Shown: positions 37,563 through 48,176, counted from the first letter of the stretch. The stretch is DNA of 64,000 nt from Devosia sp. (GCF_017744655.1 NZ_JAGIAW010000014.1:248001-312000), one strand, 5' to 3'. Numbers and translations: made by a program. The notes: generated from the sequence alone by a model not told the origin.

Positions 37563-38721
37563 GCATCGACGCTGGCATGGTCCTCCACCACCTTGCCGTC
37601 CAGAGTACCTGGTAGAAGTATCGCAGTGGCCGGCCGGGATTTCTTAAGCGCGCGCAAGCGAGCCACGCTCTCGTCCACCTTGGAATGGCGGTAGCGCAGC
37701 AGACTTTTGACGTCGACGTGGCCGGAAAAGTCCATTACCTGCTCGCTGGTCCAGCCGGCATCGAAGCAGCGCGAAATCGCTTCATGCCGGAAATCATGCC
37801 AGCGCAGCGTTCCCACGCTGACCAGATCCAGCCGTCCCAGGCTTTCCGCCCGTTTTGCCGCTCGGGCACGGGCATATTCGAAAGCTTTTTTGAGCTGGTT
37901 GCCGCTCACCTTGAACAGCTTCCCGCCTTGAGCGCGTCCCGGTAGGGCTTCGACAATCTTCTGAGCCTGCTCGCTCAAGAGAATGTATCGGCCCCGGCCG
38001 TTCTTGGCATCCGCCAGCCAGATGGTGCTCCCGCGCGTGTCATAGTCCGGCCATTCCACGCGCAGCATCTCGCTGCGACGGCAACCCGTCTCCAACGCGA
38101 ATTGCGCGGCAAGTGGTACGATCTTGTCCTGCGCCATGATCAATTCGGCAAAAAGCAATTCCTCTTCTTCCGGCTGAATGCGTCGGATGCGTTCGTCGAT
38201 TGCCTAGGAGCGTTGATGTAGGCCATGGGGGAGCGCGCTAGATCGAACTTTCTTGCTGCCGCTTCAAACAACGGCTTGAGCAAGCGCACGTCGCGACCAA
38301 CAGTGTTCGGTTTGACCTCTTCAAGGCGTTCGGCAATCCAGTCTTCGAACATATCTTCGGTCGCGTCAGACAACGCGGTCGCACACAGCAGGACGCTGTC
38401 GCGGCGAAAGGCGCGCAGGCGATAAAGCTCGGTCGTCGCACCCTTGACGCGGCGCCTGCCAGTTTCAAGCGCGTTGATGGCGCTGTCGATGACATCGCCC
38501 ACGCAGGTTCGGTGCCCGATCAAACGATCGATCTTGTGGCCACGATCTTGGTCACCCATCACTTGGCGTACAAAACGCTTGGCTTCTTCGAGATCGTCGA
38601 AGGAGCCGGTGTGATTGGGAAAGCCCTTGCGACGGATTTTGACTTGGTAGCTGGTCAGGCGTCCGTCTGTAGAAATCCGCTCATAGATGTAATCCGTGCC
38701 ACGGAGTTTATAGGTCGGCAT
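37559..38721 (-). pseudogene. Tyrosine-type integrase, frameshifted
   Basis: The N-terminal part (38721 down to about 38205, 193-codon ORF) has the SAM-like core-binding region. The C-terminal part (about 38205 to 37559) has the catalytic residues: arginine in TGCRRSEML, HDFRH, GHVDVKSLL and the tyrosine in LLRYRHS. The two are in different frames. Near 38203-38208 (CCTAGG) the downstream frame reads AIDERIRRIQPEEEELLFAEL with no stop, which joins well to the upstream part if one base is added. The joined protein of about 386 residues is a normal length. Possible causes are a real mutation, a sequencing error or, less likely, programmed shifting. Confidence 0.85.
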
Positions 38722-38808
38722 GACGTCTTCTTCTCACGGTTAGTGGAAAAAGGGCCTTCGACATTCCGAGGATTCGCAATGGCCGGCGCGAATTTTGATT
38801 CGGGGGCG

Positions 38809-38831
38809 TTGTCCCAAAACTTGTCCCAAAC
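38809..38831. repeat. Tandem TGTCCCAAA repeats beside the integrase and tRNA
   Basis: Two direct copies of TTGTCCCAAA lie 12 bases apart between the integrase start and the tRNA 3' end. They match the tandem at 1698-1721 near the other att site. They are candidate integrase arm-type sites and may also regulate the integrase promoter. Confidence 0.55.
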
Positions 38832-38865
38832 TTAATGTGTTACATCAAGTACTTAGACTAAGCAT

Positions 38866-38942
<77 letters not shown>

Positions 38943-39093
38943 AGGCCGGATTCGGGACTGGCCCGAAGAATGGGCGCAAACTAGTCGAAGCTTGCGATTG
39001 GCGCAACGGGGGAAATCCCGAAGCTTGATAAGTGCTGACAGGAACTGGCATCAGCCTATGGGAGAGCAGGACTTCGCCTTTGGAGAATTGCCG

Positions 39094-39699
39094 ATGACCA
39101 CTCTTCCCGGTTCCGATGGATTGCCTCGTTGCCGCTGGTGCTCGGGTGCACCAGAGTTTTTGCCCTACCATGATCATGAATGGGGTTTTCCCGTCGGCGA
39201 TGATACGCGCCTTTTCGAAAAACTCTGCCTCGAAGGCTTTCAGTCGGGCTTGAGTTGGCGGACCATTCTCAACAAGCGTGAGGCGTTTCGCGCCGGGTTT
39301 GCCGGCTTCAATATCGATAAGGTCGCCGCCTTCACCGAATTGGACATCGATCGGCTCCTCGCCGACAAAGGCATCGTGCGCCATCGCGGCAAGATAGAAG
39401 CGGCGATAAACAATGCGCGGCGCGCCCAGGAGCTGATCAGGGAGGCCGGTTCGATTGCCGCCTATGTCTGGCGCTACGAAACGCCCGGTGACGAAACGCC
39501 GCCGCAGAGCCAAACAACCAGCCCCGCCGCCATTGCCCTTTCAAAAGACCTAAAAAAGCGCGGCTGGAAATATGTCGGGCCGACGACAGTCTTTGCCTTC
39601 ATGCAGGCTATGGGCCTCGTCAACGACCATGCCGTCGGCTGCATCAGCCGGGAGAAGGCGGCGCAGGATCGCGCCGCATTTGTCGTTCCCGGCCGCTGA
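39094..39699 (+). CDS. tag: DNA-3-methyladenine glycosylase I
   Basis: A protein of 201 residues, the usual size. Family blocks are LPRCRWCSG with zinc-ligand cysteine, YHDHEWGFPVGDD, LFEKLCLEGFQSGLSWRTIL, GIVRHRGKIEAAINNA, LSKDLKKRGWKYVGPTTVFAFMQAMGLVNDH, which carry further zinc and base-pocket residues. It removes 3-methyladenine from DNA in base excision repair. TGGAGAA lies before the ATG at 39094, so the longer track start at 38992 is rejected. It is chromosomal and lies just outside the element. Confidence 0.95.
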   Translation: MTTLPGSDGLPRCRWCSGAPEFLPYHDHEWGFPVGDDTRLFEKLCLEGFQSGLSWRTILNKREAFRAGFAGFNIDKVAAFTELDIDRLLADKGIVRHRGKIEAAINNARRAQELIREAGSIAAYVWRYETPGDETPPQSQTTSPAAIALSKDLKKRGWKYVGPTTVFAFMQAMGLVNDHAVGCISREKAAQDRAAFVVPGR

Positions 39700-39704
39700 A
39701 AGCG

Positions 39705-39738
39705 AAACCGCGCCACCCTTTTTGGGATGGCGCGGTTT
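39705..39738. terminator. Bidirectional terminator between tag and the RND permease
   Basis: AAACCGCGCCA pairs with TGGCGCGGTTT, with a further CCC/GGG inside around a T-rich loop. It sits between two convergent stop codons, so it can serve both genes. Confidence 0.85.
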
Positions 39739-39740
39739 GT

Positions 39741-42700
39741 TTATTCGGCGGGCTTGGCCGGAACGGTGTCGGCCACTTCGTGCTCATGGTCATCCGGCGC
39801 CTTGGGCATGAAGCGGCGGGTGAAGGCGCTGAAGCTATCGATATAGGTGAGCAGCACTGGCACGACGAGCAGGGTTAGTGCCGTCGAACTGATGAGGCCA
39901 CCAATCACCGCATGGGCCATGGGTGCGTTCTGCCCCGAACCTTCGTGAAGGCTCAGCGCCAGCGGCAGCATGCCGAAGATCATGGCGAGCGTCGTCATGA
40001 TGATCGGGCGGAAGCGGGTTACCCCGGCTTCGACCAGTGCCTCATAGAGGTTCCAGCCTGCCCTGACGTGCTGGTTGGCATTGTCGACGAGCAAAATGGC
40101 GTTCTTCACCACGAGGCCCATCAGCATGATGAAGCCAATCGCGGAGAACATGTTGAGCGTCGATCCACCAATGAGCAGGCCCACCATGACGCCGATCAAC
40201 GCCAGCGGCAGCGAGCCCATGATGGCGATCGGCTGCAGGAAGCTTCCGAACTGGCTGGCGAGCACGAGATAGATGAAGATCACCGCCAGAAGCAGCGCCG
40301 AGCCGATGGCGCCCATCGTGTCGGCGATCTGCTCGACCTCGCCACCAAAGCTGCTGCGATAGCCCGTCGGGAATTCGAGGCTATCGACGGCCGCCTGGAG
40401 CTGCGGCGTCACCGTGCCCAGTTCAACACCTGAAAGATAGGCCTCGACGGTCACACCACGCTGCAGGTCCTGACGATTGATCGTCGCCGGACCGGTGCTG
40501 GCCACGACTTCTGCCACCTGGCCAAGCGTGATCATGCCGTTCGACCCAGTCGCGCCCGACTGGGCGATCGGCAGGTTGCTGATCGCGTCGAGATCGTTGC
40601 GCAGGCTCTCCGGCAGCCGGACGACTAGTGAAGAAATCTCCCCGTTTGGCGCGGTCCAGTCGACGACTTCTTCGCCGCTGATCAGCGGCCCCATGGTCGC
40701 AGCCACCTGCGACATGGAGACGCCGAGATTATTGGCCAGTTCGCGATCGACATTGATGCCCACGATCGACTGGGCATCGTCGAGGCTGGAGGTAATGTCG
40801 ATGAGCCCATCGATCTTTTCCATCTCGGCCATCAACTGGTCGGCTAGCCGCCCAAGTTCGACAAAGCTGTCGCCGTATAGGGTAATCGAAACCGGCGCCG
40901 AGGACTGACCGAGGCCAGAAGCAGCCGATACCTGGAATTTGGCGCCGGGTACGGCTTCGAGCAGGCGTCGCGCCTCCGGCATCAGGTCCTGAGGCGAACG
41001 TGTCCGCTCTTCTGTCGAAACCAGGGTCACGGTCAGCGTGCCGGTATTCGCGCCACTGGAGGCCAGGCCACCGGCGATGGTCGAATAGGTCCGCTCAACT
41101 TCCGGGATCTGGCGTAGCACCGTTTCAGCCTGACGCAGCTTTTGCGCCGTGTGCTCTTTGGTCGATCCGGCCGGCGTTTCGGCCGTGACCGTGAAGATAC
41201 CCGTGTCGGTTGCCGGCACAAACTCCACCCCGACCCGCGGGAAGAGAGCCAGCGCCCCGACCAGCGACAACACGGCGATCATCAGCACCGTCTTGCGATA
41301 TTTCAGACCCCAGCGGATGAGGTGGCGATAGCCCTCGGTGACCCATTCGAAGAAGCGGTCGAATTGCTGGATGGCCCGGCCGATCGGGCCGCGCTTCGCA
41401 TTTGGGTTGGACGCCGGATCGTACCAGACGCTCGACATCATCGGGTCGAGGGTGAAGGCGACGAAGAGCGAGATCAGCACGGCGACCGAAACGGTAACGC
41501 CGAACTGCAGGAAGAACCGCCCCATGATGCCATCCATGAACGCGACGGGGAGGAACACGGCCACGATGGAGAGGGTCGTAGCGAGAACTGCGAGGCCGAT
41601 TTCATTGGTGCCGTCAAAAGCCGCCTGACGGTGGTTCTTGCCCATATGCAAGTGGCGCGTGATGTTTTCACGCACCACGATGGCGTCGTCGATAAGAATG
41701 CCCACTGCCAGCGACAGCGCCAGCAGCGTCATCATGTTGAGCGTAAAGCCCAGAAAGTTGAGCGCCACCATGGTGCCGATGATCGAGATCGGCAGGGTGA
41801 GGCCGGTGATGACGGTCGAGCGCCAGGAGTTGAGGAAGAGAAACACGATCACGACGGCAAGAATGGCGCCTTCAATGAGCATGTTCTGGACAGCATGGAA
41901 GGAGTCTTCCACGGGCTTGGCATTGTCCACGACGACTTCGATATTAATGCCGGCGTTAGACAATTCGTTGGTGAGTAGATTATTGATCGTGCGACGGATG
42001 TTTTCCGCCACCCCAACCGTGTTGGCGCCCTGGGTTTTGAGAATGTCGATCGCCAAAGCCCGCTCGCCGTTGAGAATGGCAAGGCTTGACGCTTCCCCGG
42101 TCCCGTCCTCGATCGTCGCCACATCGCGCAAGGTGACCGGCTGCCCGCCCTGATTGCCCACGATGATGTCGTAGAAATCCTCCTGGTTTTCGAGGCGTCC
42201 GAGCACCTGGATGGACTGTACGATGCTGCCCTCGGTGATCGAACCGGCCGAGAGATCGCGGTTCGAAGCCTGCAGCGCCGAAATCACGGCATTGGGGGCG
42301 ATGTTGTAGGCCGTCAGGCGATCGGGATCGATTTGGATATTGAGCTGACGCGGCACGCCGCCGACCACCGACGCGCTACCCACACCCGAAATATTGGAGA
42401 GGCGGGTAACGATGATGTCTTCGGTGAGCGAGGTGAGGTCGCGATCCGAAAGCGTGTCGGAGCTGACCGCGAGCGACAGCACCGGCAATGCCGACGGGTC
42501 AAAGCGCAGCACGCGCGGATCGCCGGCATTGTCGGGCAAGTCCGCCTTGATCGGATCGATCTTGTCGCGAACCTCCTGGGCCATCTGCTGGGAGTTCTGC
42601 TCAAGGTCGAAGATCATGAGCACCATGGCCTGGCCCGACTGGGCCGTGGACTGGATGGTGTCGAGACCGGCAAGCGTATTCACCGCATCTTCGATGGGTT

Positions 42701-42893
42701 TGACGATATCGGCTTCCACGGCCTCGGGAGACGCGCCGGGATAGCTGACGACCACGGCAACGACCGGAAAGTCGATGTCGGGCATCTGCTCGATGGGCAG
42801 GCGCTGGTACGAATAGACACCGAACACCAGGATTGCGACCATGATCATGGTCGCAAAGACTGGGTGGTTGACGCTGATGCGTGTGAGGAACAT
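39741..42893 (-). CDS. RND efflux permease (AcrB/MexB family)
   Basis: A protein of 1050 residues, the typical HAE-1 length. It opens [24 protein letters not shown], has two halves each with a membrane bundle and a large periplasmic domain, and carries the transmembrane-4 proton-relay pair in [17 protein letters not shown]. The trimer would take drugs or other amphiphiles from the periplasm and inner leaflet, driven by protons. It works with the adaptor encoded five bases upstream. No outer-membrane factor is in the window, so it probably uses a TolC encoded elsewhere. A divergent two-component pair may regulate it. Confidence 0.95.
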   Translation of the reverse strand: MFLTRISVNHPVFATMIMVAILVFGVYSYQRLPIEQMPDIDFPVVAVVVSYPGASPEAVEADIVKPIEDAVNTLAGLDTIQSTAQSGQAMVLMIFDLEQNSQQMAQEVRDKIDPIKADLPDNAGDPRVLRFDPSALPVLSLAVSSDTLSDRDLTSLTEDIIVTRLSNISGVGSASVVGGVPRQLNIQIDPDRLTAYNIAPNAVISALQASNRDLSAGSITEGSIVQSIQVLGRLENQEDFYDIIVGNQGGQPVTLRDVATIEDGTGEASSLAILNGERALAIDILKTQGANTVGVAENIRRTINNLLTNELSNAGINIEVVVDNAKPVEDSFHAVQNMLIEGAILAVVIVFLFLNSWRSTVITGLTLPISIIGTMVALNFLGFTLNMMTLLALSLAVGILIDDAIVVRENITRHLHMGKNHRQAAFDGTNEIGLAVLATTLSIVAVFLPVAFMDGIMGRFFLQFGVTVSVAVLISLFVAFTLDPMMSSVWYDPASNPNAKRGPIGRAIQQFDRFFEWVTEGYRHLIRWGLKYRKTVLMIAVLSLVGALALFPRVGVEFVPATDTGIFTVTAETPAGSTKEHTAQKLRQAETVLRQIPEVERTYSTIAGGLASSGANTGTLTVTLVSTEERTRSPQDLMPEARRLLEAVPGAKFQVSAASGLGQSSAPVSITLYGDSFVELGRLADQLMAEMEKIDGLIDITSSLDDAQSIVGINVDRELANNLGVSMSQVAATMGPLISGEEVVDWTAPNGEISSLVVRLPESLRNDLDAISNLPIAQSGATGSNGMITLGQVAEVVASTGPATINRQDLQRGVTVEAYLSGVELGTVTPQLQAAVDSLEFPTGYRSSFGGEVEQIADTMGAIGSALLLAVIFIYLVLASQFGSFLQPIAIMGSLPLALIGVMVGLLIGGSTLNMFSAIGFIMLMGLVVKNAILLVDNANQHVRAGWNLYEALVEAGVTRFRPIIMTTLAMIFGMLPLALSLHEGSGQNAPMAHAVIGGLISSTALTLLVVPVLLTYIDSFSAFTRRFMPKAPDDHEHEVADTVPAKPAE

Positions 42894-42898
42894 GGGCG

Positions 42899-44095
42899 TC
42901 AGTCCTCTACGGTTTCATAGGCCGAGCCAGCCGTGAGTTCGGTAAGCGGCGCGGAGACGATGACGTCGCCCGCATTGAGCCCTGTCACCTCGACGATGGC
43001 GCCACGGCTCCAGGCTTCGCCGGGTTCGACCGCCTGCCGGGCGAGCGTCCCATTGTCGAGCTTGAGCACGAACTCGCCCTCGGCGTCTTCGCGCAGCGCT
43101 GTCGCCGGCACGGCGATCGCATCCGCCTTTTCGCTTACGGTGATCTGACCGGTGGCAAACATACCGCCGCGCAGCAGCCCGGCTTCGTTGTTGATCAACA
43201 CATAGATCGGAATGGTGCGGGTCCCGGTGGCAGCCACCGGATTGACGCGCGAAACCTTGCCTTCAAATGTCTGATTGGCGAGACCCGTCGCCGTTACGTC
43301 CACGGCCTGGCCGGGCGCCACGAGAGCACTCGAGGTCACCGAACCCGAGGCCTGAAATTCCATGTCATCGAGATTGACTACGGTGAAAAGCGCTGTGCCC
43401 GTGGCGATAGTCTGACCCGCTTCCACCGAACGTTCTGACACCACGCCATCCATGGGCGCGCGCACGGTGGCATTGCTCAGCGCTAACTCGGCCACTGACA
43501 CGGCGCTTGAGAGCGCCGTCATATTGGCCTCAAGCGCCGCGGTGGCGGATCGGGCCTGCTCCAGTGCCGAAGGGCTGGTCAGTCCTTGCCGGGCCAGTTC
43601 TTCGGTGCGTTCAAGCTGTTGCTGGGAGGAAACCAGTTGCGCGCGCGTCGCGTCAGCCGTCGCTCGCTGCTGCGCCAATTGCAGGGAGAGATTGGCCGGA
43701 TCGATTTCGACCAGCACCTGACCCTCTTTGACGCTGTCGCCGGGCCGAACCGCAACGCTGAGCACGCGACCGGCAGCCTGGGCTGCCACGACGGCCTGCT
43801 TGGAGGGAACCAGCGACCCGGTGACCCGCACCGTCTGACGCAGCAGTTGCGGCGCGATTTCCATGGTTTCAGAGGCCAGAAGCTGCCGCACGACGGGCGC
43901 TTCCTCGGCAACCTCGACAGGCGCAGGTGCGGGCGGGCGGGTGACGAAGAAGACGACACCACCAATGACGATCAGCCCGAGCACGATCCATGGCCCGATC
44001 CGGCGCTTGGGTTTCAGGCCCTCCGCGACCCGGCGGGCATTTTCTTTTTCCCGCTTGCTTTGTGCCCATTCGGGCTTTTCATGGGCTGTGGTCAT
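42899..44095 (-). CDS. RND efflux periplasmic adaptor (MexA/AcrA family)
   Basis: A protein of 398 residues with a single N-terminal membrane anchor (GPWIVLGLIVIGGVVFFV) instead of a lipobox. It then has a lipoyl half (VVAAQAAGRVLSVAVRPGDSVKEGQVLVEID), a helical hairpin (about 140-215), the second lipoyl half (NATVRAPMDGVVSERSVEAGQ) and beta-barrel domains. It bridges the permease and an outer-membrane channel. It is transcribed first in the operon, from the 311-base divergent region shared with the response regulator gene. Confidence 0.94.
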   Translation of the reverse strand: MTTAHEKPEWAQSKREKENARRVAEGLKPKRRIGPWIVLGLIVIGGVVFFVTRPPAPAPVEVAEEAPVVRQLLASETMEIAPQLLRQTVRVTGSLVPSKQAVVAAQAAGRVLSVAVRPGDSVKEGQVLVEIDPANLSLQLAQQRATADATRAQLVSSQQQLERTEELARQGLTSPSALEQARSATAALEANMTALSSAVSVAELALSNATVRAPMDGVVSERSVEAGQTIATGTALFTVVNLDDMEFQASGSVTSSALVAPGQAVDVTATGLANQTFEGKVSRVNPVAATGTRTIPIYVLINNEAGLLRGGMFATGQITVSEKADAIAVPATALREDAEGEFVLKLDNGTLARQAVEPGEAWSRGAIVEVTGLNAGDVIVSAPLTELTAGSAYETVED

Positions 44096-44406
44096 GGAGA
44101 GTGTCCTGATGAAATGGGGTCGATTGATAGTCTATCGGCCTGTGGGCACTGGCCTATCGGAGGATTAACCGGCTTTGGAAGGGCGAGGGCGACAGCGTCC
44201 TGCGCAGTTGTCTCAAACGTTGGGCCAAGGCTGTTTCTATCCAGGATTGGCGCAAAGTCCGGAGGGCCGGCCGACGCGCATGTTAAAATGCTCGCATTCG
44301 GCTCCTTTTCCGTGGCCCATATTGCCGCAACATTACGAAACTGCAAAGTCCGCGCAATGCAATGGCAATCATTGTCAGACATAACCCCATCCATGATGAG
44401 GTAGCC
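44096..44406. promoter_or_regulatory. Divergent control region of the efflux operon and two-component genes
   Basis: This 311-base region has no gene. It must hold promoters for both directions. No clear OmpR-type direct repeats could be assigned by eye, although CAATGCAATGGCAATCATTG near 44357 is a dense CAAT-rich stretch worth testing. Confidence 0.5.
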
Positions 44407-45075
44407 ATGCGTATTCTTTTAGTGGAGGACGAGCTCGATCTGGCACGGGCGTTGATCAGTGCTCTCGAACGCCACGACATTCTGGTAGATCACGTTTCGA
44501 CCCTGGAAATGGCGCTCGAAGCCGTCGAAAATGCCGTCCATTCGATCGCGGTCCTCGACCGCAAATTGCCCGATGGCGACAGCCTGACGATCATCCCGCA
44601 ATTGCGCCGTGCCCAGGCCGGCCTGCCGATTATCGTGCTCTCGGCCCTCGGCTCTCCCGAGCATCGCATCGAAGGCCTCGAAACCGGCGCCGATGACTAT
44701 CTCGCCAAGCCTTTTGTCGTCGATGAACTGGTTGCCCGCATTCGCGCATTGATGCGCCGTCCCGCAATGATTGCCGACATGGGCATCACGGTCGGCAAAC
44801 TCACCTTTAACCTCGGCGATGGCACGGCCACGGCCGCCGGCGAACCGATGACGCTGACCCGTCGCGAAGTCCTGGCCCTCGAAGTTCTCGTGCGCCGTGC
44901 CGGCAGGACGGTCGCTCGCTCCGCCCTCGAAGAAGCCGTCTACGGTTTTGACGACGAAATCGCCTCCAACACCCTCGACGCCCATATTTCTCGGCTGCGC
45001 CGCAAGCTGGCGCCGGCCAATGTCGAGATCCACAGCATCAGGGGGATCGGCTACCTCCTCAAGGCGACGGCATGA
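44407..45075 (+). CDS. OmpR/PhoB-family response regulator
   Basis: A protein of 222 residues. The receiver domain begins RILLVEDELDLARAL, with the acidic pair, phospho-acceptor aspartate in AVLDRKLPDGDS and lysine in LAKPF. The C-terminal winged helix contains LTRREVLALEVLVRRAGR and SNTLDAHISRLRRKL, ending IRGIGYLL. The ATG at 44407 sets the normal receiver start. It overlaps the kinase gene by four bases. Likely targets are the divergent efflux operon or the neighbouring cyo genes, which is inferred from location. Confidence 0.95.
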   Translation: MRILLVEDELDLARALISALERHDILVDHVSTLEMALEAVENAVHSIAVLDRKLPDGDSLTIIPQLRRAQAGLPIIVLSALGSPEHRIEGLETGADDYLAKPFVVDELVARIRALMRRPAMIADMGITVGKLTFNLGDGTATAAGEPMTLTRREVLALEVLVRRAGRTVARSALEEAVYGFDDEIASNTLDAHISRLRRKLAPANVEIHSIRGIGYLLKATA

Positions 45076-46418
45076 AACACCGGGTATTCTCGCTGCGCCG
45101 CGTCCTGTCGAAGGGGCTCATCACCATCCAGGTGGTCGTTCTGGTTGGTTTCGTCCTTCTTGCAGCCGTGCCATTCCTCCTTGCCATGAGCGCTCAACAG
45201 GGCCTTGACGAGGGCGTGGTCGACGACGTCGTCCGCTCGGTGCAGCGCATGGACGACGACAGCTTTACCTTGCGCCCGGTTTCGGACCTGCAAAAGGTCA
45301 TCGACGGCTATCCAGACTTCTGGTTCATCCTCGTCGATGCCGCCGGAAATATCGTCAAGCGTGGCAATGTGCCCGCACCGGTAAATCTCTTTCCGCAAAA
45401 CCTCGTCCACGTATCCTCGGCCAATTTCAGCGACTTCGGCGATTCAAAATCCCCCTTCGCCATTGTCCGCACCCGGAACACCAGTATCGGTCGGCTTTGG
45501 GTCATGACGGGGGGAGGCCCCGCCGTCGGCTACGGTGTCATCGGCAAAGCCTTTGGCAACCCGATGTTTCTCGGGCTGATTGTCCTCCTTTCTACCGCAA
45601 CGCTTCTCACCATTCCGCCCCTGATCCGCCGTTCCCTCCTGGGTGTCGAGCAGGTGGCGCGCGATGCCGAGCAGATCGATATCGGCCAGAGCGATGTGCG
45701 CCTATCCTATGACCGCGTGCCTGCCGAGCTTATCCCGCTGGTGCGCGCCTTCAACGAGGCGCTTGATCGCCTGGATAGCGGCATTGCTCGCCAGCGGCGT
45801 TTCCTCGCCGACGCCGCGCACGAACTCCGCACGCCCATAGCCATTTTGCAAACACGGCTGGAATCCCTTCCCGATAGCCCGGAAAAGCGGCAACTGCAGC
45901 GCGACTCGGCCCGGCTTGGCGGGATGGCTAACGAACTCCTCGATCTTCATCGCCTGGCACTGTCGCCCGATAGTTTTGAAACCGTCGATCTCGTCGATGT
46001 CGCGGAACATGTCACCGCCGACCTAGCGCCTCTCGCCATCGATGCTGGCTGCGATATCGAGTTTGTTGCGCCCGAAACGCCGATCCACATAAAGGGTGAT
46101 GCCTCCGCGCTTTCGCGCGCCATCGCCAATCTCGTCCTCAATGCCATGTCGCATGGCGGCCCGTCGGTAAGTATCCGGGTCGAGGTCAATCCCGGTGGCC
46201 GCGTATGCGTCTCGGACAATGGTCCGGGCGTCGACCCCGACCATCGCGAAGAAATCTTTTGGCCCTTCCATCGCCTTTCCCAATCGCCAAACGGCGCTGG
46301 CCTCGGCCTGAGCCTAGTCTACGACATCATCAAGCGCCATGGCGGCAAGGTCAGCGTCGCGACCGCACCGCAAGGTGGCGCCCTCTTCGAAATCAGCTTG
46401 CCCCTGATCAAGGCCTAG
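45072..46418 (+). CDS. Sensor histidine kinase
   Basis: A protein of 448 residues. A membrane helix at about 15-38, a periplasmic sensor of about 120 residues and a second helix at about 160-182 precede a HAMP-like linker. The phospho-acceptor histidine is in DAAHELRTPIAILQTRLESL. The ATPase domain shows NLVLNAMSHG (N box), DNGPGVDPDHR (G1) and GAGLGLSLVYDIIKRHGG (G2). It pairs with the regulator encoded before it. The signal is unknown. Its stop overlaps that of the convergent SURF1 gene. Confidence 0.95.
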   Translation: MKHRVFSLRRVLSKGLITIQVVVLVGFVLLAAVPFLLAMSAQQGLDEGVVDDVVRSVQRMDDDSFTLRPVSDLQKVIDGYPDFWFILVDAAGNIVKRGNVPAPVNLFPQNLVHVSSANFSDFGDSKSPFAIVRTRNTSIGRLWVMTGGGPAVGYGVIGKAFGNPMFLGLIVLLSTATLLTIPPLIRRSLLGVEQVARDAEQIDIGQSDVRLSYDRVPAELIPLVRAFNEALDRLDSGIARQRRFLADAAHELRTPIAILQTRLESLPDSPEKRQLQRDSARLGGMANELLDLHRLALSPDSFETVDLVDVAEHVTADLAPLAIDAGCDIEFVAPETPIHIKGDASALSRAIANLVLNAMSHGGPSVSIRVEVNPGGRVCVSDNGPGVDPDHREEIFWPFHRLSQSPNGAGLGLSLVYDIIKRHGGKVSVATAPQGGALFEISLPLIKA

Positions 46419-47134
46419 CGCCGGAGGCGATCGCGCAGCAGCCAGTAAAGCGCAAAGAGCGAAAGCAGCGTCAGCCCGAACCAGGTCAGGGCATAGACGA
46501 GGTGATTGTTCGAGAAGGTGAGGACGGTGAGCCCGCCGATCGGATAGGTTTCGCCGCCGGCCTCTGCATCAACGAAGAACGGCGCGAGATTGTCGACCCC
46601 GCTCGCCACCCCGATCTCGGCGACATCGCGCGAATACCAGCGGCCCGCATCGGGATCGTTGCTGCGCAGGAAACCGCCATCGGGTTCGCTGGCGCGCAAG
46701 AGCCCAACAACGTCGACGACGCCGTCCTGCCGCGGAATGCCCGCATCACGCTGCGCCGCTGTGACAAAGCCACGATTGATGAGAACCGCCCGGCCATCGT
46801 CGAGCACCAGCGGCGTCATCACCCAGAAGCCGCCACCATGGACCGTGACCGCCTGGCTCAGCGTGTCATCGCCTTCGAACCGGCCACGGACCGAAACATG
46901 CTGGTATTCGCTGGCCTCAGGGTCGATCGCACTCCAGTCGGCCAGATCGAGATCGAGCGGCGCAGCAGTGCTCCGCGCTTCGACCGCGGCGACGAGACTG
47001 TTCTTCCAGGCCAGCCGCTCGACCTGCCACACGCCGAGGGCACCAAAGCCCACGGCGCAGACCGCGGCGAAAGCGGCAAAGGCAACGAGGCCGAAGGAGA
47101 GCTTGCGCGCCCCCTGCCCTTCCCGCTTCGTCAT
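46415..47134 (-). CDS. SURF1-family oxidase assembly protein
   Basis: A protein of 239 residues with a membrane helix at each end and a periplasmic domain between. Recognisable stretches are FGALGVWQVERLAWKNSLVAAV, VSVRGRFEGDDTL, PLVLDDGRAVLINRGFVTAAQRD and the terminal NNHLVYALTWFGLTLLSLFALYWLLRDR. SURF1 helps insert heme into subunit I of heme-copper oxidases. Its place at the end of the cyo operon argues that this copy serves the quinol oxidase, as reported for a second SURF1 in Paracoccus. Confidence 0.93.
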   Translation of the reverse strand: MTKREGQGARKLSFGLVAFAAFAAVCAVGFGALGVWQVERLAWKNSLVAAVEARSTAAPLDLDLADWSAIDPEASEYQHVSVRGRFEGDDTLSQAVTVHGGGFWVMTPLVLDDGRAVLINRGFVTAAQRDAGIPRQDGVVDVVGLLRASEPDGGFLRSNDPDAGRWYSRDVAEIGVASGVDNLAPFFVDAEAGGETYPIGGLTVLTFSNNHLVYALTWFGLTLLSLFALYWLLRDRLRR

Positions 47135-47138
47135 GGCG

Positions 47139-47549
47139 TCAGATCAGGTCTGCCGGGTTCATGATATGGCCCGGCATCATATTGGTATTGAGGTGGAACA
47201 TCACCCAGAGCGAGCCCGAAAGAGCAATGACGATGACGATGATCGTGAAGATCGCCGCCATCATCGTCCAGCCGCCCTCGGACTTGGTGTTCATGTGCAG
47301 GAAGTAGACCATGTGCACAAAGATCTGCACCACACCAAAACCCATGATCACGATGGTCGCGATCATGGTGTCCGAGATGACGTCAGCCATCACCAGCCAG
47401 AACGGAATGGCGGTGAGAATGACCGAAAGCGCAAAGCCGATGAGATAGGTGCGGCGCGTACCGTGATCATGGCCATCGCCATGCGCGTCGGGATTGGGAT
47501 GCGCATGCGTGCCATGGGCCAGCGTGTCGTGAGAGGTCGAAGCGCTCAT
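47139..47549 (-). CDS. cyoD: Cytochrome o ubiquinol oxidase subunit IV
   Basis: A protein of 136 residues with an N-terminal histidine-rich stretch (HAHPNPDAHGDGHDHG) and three membrane helices: YLIGFALSVILTAIPFWLV, MIATIVIMGFGVVQIFVHMVYFLHM and the last, MMAAIFTIIVIVIALSGSLWVM. FGVVQIFVHMVYFLHM is typical of CyoD. The ATG at 47549 overlaps the cyoC stop by four bases. The His-rich tail might bind metal, but this is common in the family. Confidence 0.94.
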   Translation of the reverse strand: MSASTSHDTLAHGTHAHPNPDAHGDGHDHGTRRTYLIGFALSVILTAIPFWLVMADVISDTMIATIVIMGFGVVQIFVHMVYFLHMNTKSEGGWTMMAAIFTIIVIVIALSGSLWVMFHLNTNMMPGHIMNPADLI

Positions 47550-48175
47550 CGCAGCATCCCCATGAGATAGACAACCGTGAAGACGCCGATCCAGATGACG
47601 TCGAGGAAGTGCCAGAACATCGACAGGCACTGCACGCGGATCTTGTTGGCCGGGATCAAGCCCTTCATGCCGATCTGCACCAATAGGGTCACGAGCCAGA
47701 GAATGCCGAAGGTCACGTGCAGCGCGTGCGTTCCCACCAGCACGAAGAAGGCGGAAAGGAAAGCCGAACGTTGCGGCACCGCACCTTCATGGATCATGTG
47801 GTAGAATTCATAGAGCGTCAGCCCCAGGAACACCGCACCGAGAAGCCCGGTGATCACCAGCCAGACCAGCGTACCGGTCTTCTTGCCCTCGTCCATATCC
47901 AGCATGGCAAAGCCATAGGTGATGGAGCTGAGGAGCAGCGCAGCCGTGCTCACCGCCACGAGTGGCAGGTTGAACAGGTGTTCCGGCGACGGGCCGGCAG
48001 CATAATTGCCGCCGAGCACGCCATAGATGGCAAAGAGCGAGGCGAAGATGAGACAGTCGCTCATCAGGTAGATCCAGAACCCGATCTGGGTCGACCCATG
48101 CGGTGCATGGTGATGCGGCACCAGCTCGTAGAACTGCGGGACTTCGCCCTCAGCGGTCGTTGCGTTTGAACTCAT
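47546..48175 (-). CDS. cyoC: Cytochrome o ubiquinol oxidase subunit III
   Basis: A protein of 209 residues with five membrane helices, as in CyoC and the short form of COX3. It has FWIYLMSDCLIFASLFAIYGVL, LALLLSSITYGFAML-like helices, the HMIHEG turn, FVLVGTHALHVTFGILWLV and a terminal WHFLDVIWIGVFTVVYLMG. It stabilises the quinol oxidase complex. It is separated from cyoB by a single base. Confidence 0.96.
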   Translation of the reverse strand: MSSNATTAEGEVPQFYELVPHHHAPHGSTQIGFWIYLMSDCLIFASLFAIYGVLGGNYAAGPSPEHLFNLPLVAVSTAALLLSSITYGFAMLDMDEGKKTGTLVWLVITGLLGAVFLGLTLYEFYHMIHEGAVPQRSAFLSAFFVLVGTHALHVTFGILWLVTLLVQIGMKGLIPANKIRVQCLSMFWHFLDVIWIGVFTVVYLMGMLR

Positions 48176-48176
48176 C

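Noticed and set aside
37559-38721. Programmed frameshift in the integrase
   Set aside because: There is no slippery heptamer at the junction, and such control is rare in this family. A mutation or sequencing error is simpler.
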